A stretch of 64,000 nt of DNA from contig NZ_CP061281.1 in the NCBI RefSeq assembly GCF_014621695.1, positions 310,001 to 374,000 of the forward strand, written 5' to 3'. The notes under the pieces were generated by a model. It did no database searches. It was given only the letters and a program-made list of their open reading frames with translations, and was not told where the DNA came from. Shown piece by piece: positions 58,388 through 64,000 of the stretch. The position numbers were made by a program, and so were the translations under genes. The stretch is from Streptomyces xanthii. GTDB taxonomy: Bacteria > Actinomycetota > Actinomycetes > Streptomycetales > Streptomycetaceae. Each line of letters starts with the position of its first letter. Position 1 is the stretch's first letter.

Positions 58388-58717
58388 ATGCCTCCAGCAG
58401 CCGCACGCCGGAGGCATCCGCCGTTCCCGGGCCCCGCACGGAGGCCGTTTCCGTCCCCTCCGGGACCGGCTTCCGCCTCCCCTTCCGGTTCCTCACGCCG
58501 TATCACGCCCCCTGTCACGGAAGGCGAGTTCGCGACGAAGTCACCGCCAGGGCGTACTACCCGGATTGTCCGGTCTGCTCGGCCCGCGGCATGACTAGCA
58601 TGAGCGCTCGTACGGTCCGGAAGATCGGCGTCCCATTCGGCGTCCGCCTGGTGGACCGAGCCGTCGACGTGACCGGTCGGCGCATCACCCCCGCACTCAA
58701 GGACCGAGGACCGCGGA
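58388..58717. other. non-coding leader region of the conservon
   Basis: 330 bases between the MITE and cvnA contain no supported gene. The conservon promoter should lie here; no clear -35/-10 pair was assigned. Confidence 0.4.
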
Positions 58718-60472
58718 ATGTCAGTGCCTGCTCCTCCCCGCCCGCGCGCGACCGCGAAGGCCCGGCGCACCTCGCTCGGCAGACCGCTCGCCGTGCTCGT
58801 GGCGGCGGCCGCGGCGGCCGGTGCCGCCGCCGCTCTCGCCCCCTCCGGCGCCACCGGCTGGGCGGTCGTCACGGTCGTGGTCGCCTGGGCGGCTCTGGCC
58901 GTCGCCGTCCTGCTGGGCCACACGGCCGGTGACCGGGCCCGGCGCGACGCCCGGCGGGCCCGAGAGGAACTCGCCCTGACGCAGGGCCGCCTGACGCAGC
59001 AGACCGCCGAGACGGCCCAGCTCGTGAACCTCGCGCTGCCCGCCGTGCTGCGGCGCGTCGAGGAAGGTGCCGAGGCGGCGCCGGGCGCGCAGGCCCCCTC
59101 CGACCCGCAACTGCGCAGGATCCTGGACGAGTTCACCGCGGCCCTCGAGACGGTGGACCACCGCGCCCGGCAGGCCGCCGCCGAACGGGACGCGGCCCGC
59201 GCCGAACTGGACCGGGGCACCGCCGAGTTGGCCCGTATGACCCAGGAGACGTTCCCCACCGCTGTGGCCCGGCTGCACGACGGGGTGTCCGCCGACGCGG
59301 TCCTCGCGGAGCTCGACTGGCCCGCCACCCCGGTGCTCCGCGTGCCCGCCGAGGCGTTCCTGCGCGAGCTCGCGCTGAGCGAGCGCCGCGCCGCCGCCGC
59401 GCAGGCCGCCTCCGCGAAGGCCCTCAGCCGTGTGCAGGCCAAGTCGGTGAGCATGCTGGCCGACCTGCGCAGCATGCAGGAACGTCACGGCGAGGAGGTC
59501 TTCGGCGATCTGCTCCGCCTGGACCACTCCACCTCCCAGCTCGGCCTGATGACGGACCGTCTGGCCCTGCTCATGGGCGGCCGCTCCAGCCGCGCCTGGA
59601 ACAAGCCCATCGTCATGGAGAGCGTGCTGCGCGGCGCCGTCGGCCGCATCGCCGCCTACCAGCGGGTGCGTCTGCACTGCGCCACGAACGCGGCGATCGC
59701 CGGGTTCGCAGCCGAAGGCGTGATGCACCTGCTCGCCGAACTGATGGACAACGCGGCCAACTTCTCGCCGCCCATCGACGAGGTGCACGTCTACGTGGAG
59801 GAACGGTCCGCCGGGATCGTCGTCACCATCGAGGACAGCGGCCTGAAGATGGCCGACGCGGCGATGCGCCGGGCGGAGGAGGCGGTGTCCGGCCAGGTCA
59901 CCGACCTGGCCTCGCTCCAGGGCACCCGGCTCGGTCTCGCGGTCGTGGGCCGGCTCGCGCTGAAGTACCGGATCGACGTCAACTTCAGGCCGTCCTCGCG
60001 CGGCGGCACCGGCGTCGTCGTCCTGCTGCCCCCGCAACTGCTCGCCCAGCAGCGCGAGGCTGTGCGGCCCACCGCCATGGCTCCGGCCGCTCCGGCCGAC
60101 TCCTCCCCCACCGCGGCACCCGGCCCTGAGCCCCTGCCCGCGTCCGCACCCGCCGCCGCCCCGGAGGAGACGCACGAGCGGGCCGAGGTGCCCGCGCCGC
60201 GTCCCGCGCCCGCGACCGGCGCGACGCCGGGCGGCCTGCCGGTGCGCGCCCCGGGCCGCACCATGGCCGCCGCCGAGCAGGAGCGTTCCCGCCCCGCGCC
60301 CTCCCCCGGGCGCGTCACGGACCCCGCCCGGAACGCGGGGGCCCGCTTCGGCGCCTTCCACCGGGGCCGCAAGGCCGCGGAGAACGGCCTCGACGACCGC
60401 GCCCCGTCCGCGCCGGACACCCCCGCCCGGCGCCCCGACGGACCCGCGGACGACGCGGACCGCCCCGCGTAG
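58718..60472 (+). CDS. cvnA: conservon sensor kinase-like protein CvnA
   Basis: A 584-residue membrane protein. Two hydrophobic segments (about 22-70) are followed by a coiled coil. The dimerisation region LLRLDHSTSQLGLMTDRLALLMGG has a His in an LDH context. The HATPase domain has the N box ELMDNAANFSPP, the G1-like VTIEDSGLKM and GTRLGLAVVGRLA. The C-terminal 150 residues are a Pro/Ala-rich disordered tail. It heads a Roadblock-DUF742-GTPase-P450 operon, which defines a conservon; these assemble into a membrane complex likened to G-protein receptor systems. GAGG precedes the ATG at 58718. Confidence 0.93.
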   Translation: MSVPAPPRPRATAKARRTSLGRPLAVLVAAAAAAGAAAALAPSGATGWAVVTVVVAWAALAVAVLLGHTAGDRARRDARRAREELALTQGRLTQQTAETAQLVNLALPAVLRRVEEGAEAAPGAQAPSDPQLRRILDEFTAALETVDHRARQAAAERDAARAELDRGTAELARMTQETFPTAVARLHDGVSADAVLAELDWPATPVLRVPAEAFLRELALSERRAAAAQAASAKALSRVQAKSVSMLADLRSMQERHGEEVFGDLLRLDHSTSQLGLMTDRLALLMGGRSSRAWNKPIVMESVLRGAVGRIAAYQRVRLHCATNAAIAGFAAEGVMHLLAELMDNAANFSPPIDEVHVYVEERSAGIVVTIEDSGLKMADAAMRRAEEAVSGQVTDLASLQGTRLGLAVVGRLALKYRIDVNFRPSSRGGTGVVVLLPPQLLAQQREAVRPTAMAPAAPADSSPTAAPGPEPLPASAPAAAPEETHERAEVPAPRPAPATGATPGGLPVRAPGRTMAAAEQERSRPAPSPGRVTDPARNAGARFGAFHRGRKAAENGLDDRAPSAPDTPARRPDGPADDADRPA

Positions 60473-60572
60473 CCGCCGCGCCCGAGACCCACTCACCCCC
60501 CGCTCGACACCTGAGATTGGAGGCACGGGCGGCACCCCGGCTCCCCCGCCGGGCCGGCCCGCCCGACCCGCC

Positions 60573-60992
60573 ATGCAGACCACTGACACCAGCCTGACCT
60601 GGCTCCTCGAGAACCTCCTGGAGCGCACCCCCGGCACCCGGCACGCCCTGGTCCTGTCCCGGGACGGCCTGAAGCTGTGCTGGAGCGAGCACCTCACGCT
60701 CGACCAGGCCGACCAGCTCGCGGCGATCTGTTCCGGCATCCAGGCCCTCGCGCAGGGCGCGTCCGTCGAGTTCGGCGACGGCACCGGCGGCGTCCGGCAC
60801 TCGATGACGGAGTTCCACGGCGGGCTGCTGTTCATCGTGGACGCGGGCGAGGGCGCCCATCTCGCGGTGCTGGCGGACGAGGACGCCGACCCGGGCGTCG
60901 TCGGGCACCAGATGACGGAGCTGGTGGAGCAGATCGGCGAGCATCTGCGGGCCGCGCCGCGCGAGCCCGTCGTGGGGAGCGGCGCCTCGTGA
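60573..60992 (+). CDS. cvnB: Roadblock/LC7 protein CvnB
   Basis: A 139-residue Roadblock/LC7-fold protein: LTWLLENLLERTPGTRHALVLSRDGLKLCWSEHLTLDQADQLAAICSGIQALAQ, then GGLLFIVDAGEGAHLAVLADEDADPGVVGHQMTELV. Such proteins act as GTPase regulators or scaffolds, here for CvnD. The ATG at 60573 has a poor ribosome site, but GGAGG occurs about 50 bases upstream. The stop overlaps the cvnC GTG. Confidence 0.93.
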   Translation: MQTTDTSLTWLLENLLERTPGTRHALVLSRDGLKLCWSEHLTLDQADQLAAICSGIQALAQGASVEFGDGTGGVRHSMTEFHGGLLFIVDAGEGAHLAVLADEDADPGVVGHQMTELVEQIGEHLRAAPREPVVGSGAS

Positions 60993-61348
60993 CCCGGCGG
61001 CCGGTGGACACCGGCGACCCGGACCGGCTCTACACCGTCACCGGGGGCCGCTCGCGCGTCGACGACACCTCGTTCGACCTGGTCACGCTGGTGGTCAGCG
61101 AGTGCGCCCCGACCGCGGGGATGCAGTCCGAGCATGTCCGGATCCTGGAGCTGTGCCGGCATCCGACGGCCGTGGTGGAGATCGCCGCGGAGTTGCGGCT
61201 GCCGATCACGGTGATCCGCATCCTGCTCGGCGACCTGCTGGCCGGCGGGAAGGTCACCGCCCGTCATCCGCGCGCGGCCCCCGGGGTCGCCGCGCTCCCC
61301 GATTCCGACCTTCTCAAGGAGGTGCTCCATGGGCTCCGCAACCTCTGA
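60989..61348 (+). CDS. cvnC: DUF742 protein CvnC
   Basis: A 119-residue DUF742 protein. The start RPVDTGDPDRLYTVTGGRS, followed by SFDLVTLVVSE and HVRILELCRHPTAVVEIAAELRLPITVIRILLGDLLAGGKV, contains a winged-helix-like segment. GTGA at 60989-60992 overlaps the cvnB stop, and the 3' end overlaps cvnD by 20 bases, so the four proteins are tightly coupled in translation. Its exact biochemical role is not known. Confidence 0.93.
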   Translation: MTRRPVDTGDPDRLYTVTGGRSRVDDTSFDLVTLVVSECAPTAGMQSEHVRILELCRHPTAVVEIAAELRLPITVIRILLGDLLAGGKVTARHPRAAPGVAALPDSDLLKEVLHGLRNL

Positions 61349-61961
61349 ACTGTCCGCGACCTCGGAGCTTTCCGCACGCACCCCACTCGGCGACACCGCG
61401 GACACCGGCCTGAAGATCGTCGTGGTGGGCGGCTTCGGCGTCGGCAAGACCACGCTGGTGCGCTCGGTCAGCGAGATCCGCCCGCTGAACACCGAGGAGG
61501 TCATGACGCAGGCCGGAGTGGGCGTCGACTCGACGGCGGGCGTCGCCTCGAAGACGACCACCACCGTGGCCTTCGACTTCGGCCGCATCAGCCTCAACGA
61601 CCGCATGGTCCTCTACTTGTTCGGCGCCCCGGGCCAGGAGCGGTTCTGGTTCCTGTGGGACCGGCTGTTCTCGGGGACGCTGGGCGCGGTCGTCCTCGTC
61701 GACACCCGGCGCATGGACGACTCCTGGTACGCCATCGACCGGCTGGAGCACCACGGCACGCCGTTCGTGGTGGCGGTCAACCGGTTCGACGACGAGCCGG
61801 TGCGGCACTCCCTCGACGAGATACGCCAGGCGCTCGCGCTGCCCGCCCACGTGCCGATGGTGGACTGCGACGCCCGGGTCAGATCCTCGGGCAAGGACGT
61901 GCTGATCACCCTCGTCGACCACCTCTACGAACTGGCCATGGCCCAGGAGACGACACCGTGA
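61329..61961 (+). CDS. cvnD: small GTPase CvnD
   Basis: A 210-residue Ras-like GTPase. The P-loop is VVVGGFGVGKTTLVRS, switch II is LFGAPGQERFWFLWD and the guanine motif is AVNRFDD (NKxD variant with Arg). A Ser/Thr-rich N-terminal leader (about 1-25) precedes it. The ATG at 61329 overlaps cvnC. It is the output switch expected to be controlled by CvnB and CvnC. Confidence 0.94.
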   Translation: MGSATSELSATSELSARTPLGDTADTGLKIVVVGGFGVGKTTLVRSVSEIRPLNTEEVMTQAGVGVDSTAGVASKTTTTVAFDFGRISLNDRMVLYLFGAPGQERFWFLWDRLFSGTLGAVVLVDTRRMDDSWYAIDRLEHHGTPFVVAVNRFDDEPVRHSLDEIRQALALPAHVPMVDCDARVRSSGKDVLITLVDHLYELAMAQETTP

Positions 61962-63208
61962 CCGACCAGAGCCCCACCGCCCCCGCAGGCTGCCCGGCGC
62001 ACGCGGGCGCGGTCCCGCTGAGCGGCCTGGAGTACCAGCAGACGCCGTCCCAGCTGTACCGCTCGCTGCGCCGCGAGCACGGCCCGGTCGCCCCCGTGCT
62101 GCTCGACGGAGGCGTGCCGGCGTGGCTGGTGCTCGGCTACTCCGAGGTCAGCTACGTGACCGCGCACGACGAGTTGTTCGCCCGTGACTCGCGCCGCTGG
62201 AACCAGTGGGAGAACATCCCCGCGGACTGGCCGCTGATGCCGTTCGTCGGATACCAGCCCTCGGTGCTGTTCACGGAGGGCGCGGAGCACCAGCGGCGGG
62301 CCGGGGTGATCACGCACGCCCTGGAGCAGGTCGACCAGTTCGAACTGGCCCGGGACTGCGGGCAGATCGCCGACGCGCTGATCTCCCGGTTCGCGGGCAG
62401 CGGCCAGGCCGAGCTGATGGCGGCGTACGCGCACGCGCTGCCGATGCGGGCCGCGGTGCAGATGTGCGGGATGCCGCAGCTCGGCACGGACACACAGGAT
62501 CTGGTGGACGATCTGCGGATCTCGCTGGACGCGGCCGAGGGCGACGATCCGGTCGCGGCGTACGTGCGGGTGGGCGAGCGGATCGCGGCGCTGGTCAAGG
62601 AGAAGCGGGAGCGGCCCGGCGCGGACGTCACCTCGCGGATGATCCTGGACCCGGCGGGGCTGACCGACGAGGAGATCGTGCAGGACCTGATCTCGGTGAT
62701 CGCCGCGGCCCAGCAGCCGACGGCGAACTGGATCTGCAACACGCTGCGTCTGCTGCTGACCGACGAGCGGTTCGCGCTGAACGTCTCGGGCGGCCGGGTG
62801 AGCGTCGGCGAGGCGCTCAACGAGGTACTGTGGCTGGACACCCCAACGCAGAACTTCATCGGCCGCTGGGCGGTGCGCGACACCCAGCTGGGCGGCCGTC
62901 TGATCCGTGCCGGCGACTGTGTGGTGCTGGGGCTCGCGGCGGCGAACACGGACCCGCAGATCTGGCCCGAGTCGCACGTGGGCGCGGAGAACGCGGCGCA
63001 CCTGTCGTTCAGCAACGGCGAGCACCGCTGCCCCTACCCGGCGCCGCTCCTCGCCGACGTCATCGCGCGCACGGCGGTGGAGACGCTCCTGGACCGGCTG
63101 CCGGACCTGGTGCTCGCGGTGGAGCCGGCGGAACTGACCTGGCGTCCGTCGATCTGGATGCGGGGTCTGACCTCGCTGCCGGTGCGGTTCACCCCGGTCG
63201 TGCACTGA
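61958..63208 (+). CDS. cvnE: conservon cytochrome P450 without ExxR (CYP157-like)
   Basis: A 416-residue P450. The heme-binding Cys358 is in FSNGEHRCPYPAP. The K helix reads LNEVLWLDTPTQNF, with Glu289 but Trp292 where the otherwise near-universal ExxR Arg stands. The I helix has VIAAAQQPTANW in place of AG-x-(D/E)-T. The Streptomyces CYP157 family, found in conservons, is known to lack ExxR. The GTG overlaps the cvnD stop (GTGA, 61958-61961). The last 20 bases overlap the convergent HflX-like gene. Substrate unknown. Confidence 0.92.
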   Translation: MTDQSPTAPAGCPAHAGAVPLSGLEYQQTPSQLYRSLRREHGPVAPVLLDGGVPAWLVLGYSEVSYVTAHDELFARDSRRWNQWENIPADWPLMPFVGYQPSVLFTEGAEHQRRAGVITHALEQVDQFELARDCGQIADALISRFAGSGQAELMAAYAHALPMRAAVQMCGMPQLGTDTQDLVDDLRISLDAAEGDDPVAAYVRVGERIAALVKEKRERPGADVTSRMILDPAGLTDEEIVQDLISVIAAAQQPTANWICNTLRLLLTDERFALNVSGGRVSVGEALNEVLWLDTPTQNFIGRWAVRDTQLGGRLIRAGDCVVLGLAAANTDPQIWPESHVGAENAAHLSFSNGEHRCPYPAPLLADVIARTAVETLLDRLPDLVLAVEPAELTWRPSIWMRGLTSLPVRFTPVVH

Positions 63209-63617
63209 GCGGCCCGAGCACCGGGCAGCCGAACAGTTCGGCCAGCAGGGCCCGTTGACGGTCCGTCACCGGTGTGACGAACACGGCGGCGTCCGCTCCG
63301 GTCCGCGCGCAGAGGGCCGCCGCCTCCTGCGCCTTGCCGGAGCTGAGGACCGTACGGGCGGAGTGCGGCTGGTCCATCTTGGCGGCCCCGCCCGCCGACA
63401 CCCCGCGCCGCTGCACGATCCGCCCGACGACGCGGGCGCCTGCGGCGGTCAGTTCGGCCTCGGCGGCGTCCATGCGAGCCGTGTGATCCTTGTGGCGCGC
63501 GCTGAAGTGCCCTACGAGGATGATGTCCGCACCGGCCACAGGCGGGGCCTGCACCGGTGCCGGGCCCGGCACCGGCCGCCGCCCCGGTCGCCGGTCACGC
63601 CTCACATTCTGCTGCAT
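63189..63617 (-). CDS. free-standing HflX N-terminal-domain protein
   Basis: A 142-residue protein matching only the N-terminal domain of the ribosome-associated GTPase HflX. DIILVGHFSARHKDHTARMDAAEAELTAAGARVVGRIVQRRG and VLSSGKAQEAAALCARTGADAAVFVTPVTDRQRALLAELFG parallel HflX segments (...VVG-x-x-x-Q-R...G-S-G-K-x-x-E...). The G domain and C-terminal domain are absent. The N-terminal 28 residues are Arg/Pro-rich. The ATG at 63617 is chosen by similarity. Adjacent to trpS on the same strand. Confidence 0.75.
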   Translation of the reverse strand: MQQNVRRDRRPGRRPVPGPAPVQAPPVAGADIILVGHFSARHKDHTARMDAAEAELTAAGARVVGRIVQRRGVSAGGAAKMDQPHSARTVLSSGKAQEAAALCARTGADAAVFVTPVTDRQRALLAELFGCPVLGPLSARPG

Positions 63618-63636
63618 GCCGGCCAGCGTAAGCCCT

Positions 63637-64000
63637 TCAGTAGGCGGCGCCCATGGACTCCCGCACCTCCCGGAGGGTCCGCTCCGCGATCTCGTTGGCG
63701 CGGGCGTTGCCGGACCGGAGTACGTCCCTGACCAACGCCCGGTCCGCGGCGAACTCGGCGCGACGCGCGCGGATCGGGGCGAGGCGGGTGTTGACGGCCT
63801 CGGTGACACGGCGTTTGAGCGCGGCGCCGCCCCCGTCACCGATCTCCTCGGCGACCTGAAGCGGGTCGGTCTCCTCGCAGAGCGCGGCGAGGAGCACGAG
63901 GGAGGACACCTCGGGCCGGTGCGCGGGATCGTACGTGATGCGCCGGTCGGCGTCGGTCTTGGCGCCGCGCAGGAGGCGGGCGGTCTCGTCGGCGTCGGCG
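63637..64000 (-). CDS. trpS: tryptophanyl-tRNA synthetase, C-terminal part (cut by window edge)
   Basis: About 120 C-terminal residues are present. RLLRGAKTDADRRITYDPAHRPEVSSLVLLAALCEETDPLQVAEEIGDGGGAALKRRVTEAVNTRLAPIRARR is typical of the tRNA-binding end of bacterial TrpRS, including the conserved KTDAD and RPEVSSL. The catalytic HIGH/KMSKS domain lies beyond the window. The stop is 20 bases upstream of the HflX-like gene, so the two may be cotranscribed. Confidence 0.9.
   Translation of the reverse strand, partial: ADADETARLLRGAKTDADRRITYDPAHRPEVSSLVLLAALCEETDPLQVAEEIGDGGGAALKRRVTEAVNTRLAPIRARRAEFAADRALVRDVLRSGNARANEIAERTLREVRESMGAAY

Noticed and set aside
58721..61606. 961-codon open frame on the minus strand
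   Set aside because: Complement of the conservon genes cvnA-cvnD; composition is low-complexity and no family signature is present.
58718..63208. Biosynthetic gene cluster suggested by the P450
   Set aside because: The neighbours are the standard conservon set; no synthase or tailoring genes are present.

Overview
The window is a piece of an actinobacterial chromosome, almost certainly Streptomyces. Support comes from the very high G+C, frequent GTG starts with GGAGG-type ribosome sites, 4-base ATGA/GTGA overlaps in operons, a complete 'conservon' (sensor kinase, Roadblock, DUF742, GTPase and cytochrome P450), an IdeR/DmdR1-type iron box, and many secreted esterases. No rRNA, tRNA, phage, CRISPR array or intact transposase was found. 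The window is cut on the left inside a MerR regulator and on the right inside trpS.

Layout. 1-5.2 kb: MerR regulator with a divergent two-domain hydrolase, a hydrolase/MarR divergent pair with two matching operators, and a PAP2/Aur1-like membrane enzyme. 5.3-8.7 kb: a secreted CnaB-like protein, an esterase and a DHA2 exporter. 8.8-11.1 kb: cyanate detoxification (LysR-type cynR divergent from carbonic anhydrase cynT and cyanase cynS). 11.2-13.4 kb: ankyrin lipoprotein, DinB/DUF664 protein and a hydrolase. 13.4-17.1 kb: permease and cytosine-deaminase-like amidohydrolase with a divergent GntR/FCD regulator. 17.4-23 kb: esterase, PadR/HAAS pair, a free-standing EF-G domain IV protein, histidine phosphatase, chloramphenicol-phosphotransferase homologue and small proteins. 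23.3-26.3 kb: alkB-rubredoxin, TetR and a membrane protein. 26.7-31.8 kb: a repeat-rich cell-wall-type surface protein, a half-length alanyl-tRNA synthetase behind an Ala-rich leader ORF and hairpin, msrA, and an FprA-type ferredoxin reductase. 32-37.8 kb: assorted single genes. 37.8-42.5 kb: a transporter of iron-siderophore type (binding protein, ATPase, double-length FecCD permease) under an iron box, preceded by a structured relic resembling an IS200/IS605 right end. 42.5-47.9 kb: NAD-kinase-like/SPFH pair, Rid protein, secreted lipase and small proteins. 48-58 kb: SGNH hydrolase, a MITE-like inverted repeat, a penicillin-binding protein, FUSC protein, methyltransferase, S37-type peptidase, cyclophilin, DUF4188/MerR pair and zinc ribbon. 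58.2 kb: a second MITE with perfect 28-bp ends. 58.7-63.2 kb: the conservon. 63.2-64 kb: an HflX N-domain protein and trpS.

How the genes work together. Most transcription units are a regulator facing or leading its likely target (MerR, MarR, LysR, GntR, PadR, TetR), and several have a recognisable operator between the two genes. The clearest functional modules are cyanate hydrolysis (cynT supplies bicarbonate and cynS hydrolyses cyanate), iron-siderophore uptake, terminal alkane hydroxylation with its electron carrier, and the conservon signalling complex. The conservon P450 lacks the K-helix ExxR arginine, as known for the CYP157 family.

The points most worth following up are the Ala-codon leader and hairpin before the truncated AlaRS, the tnpB-less structured relic at 37.8 kb, two families of MITE-like repeats, single-domain offshoots of EF-G and HflX, and a pair of tiny proteins sharing a PIYD-LV motif.
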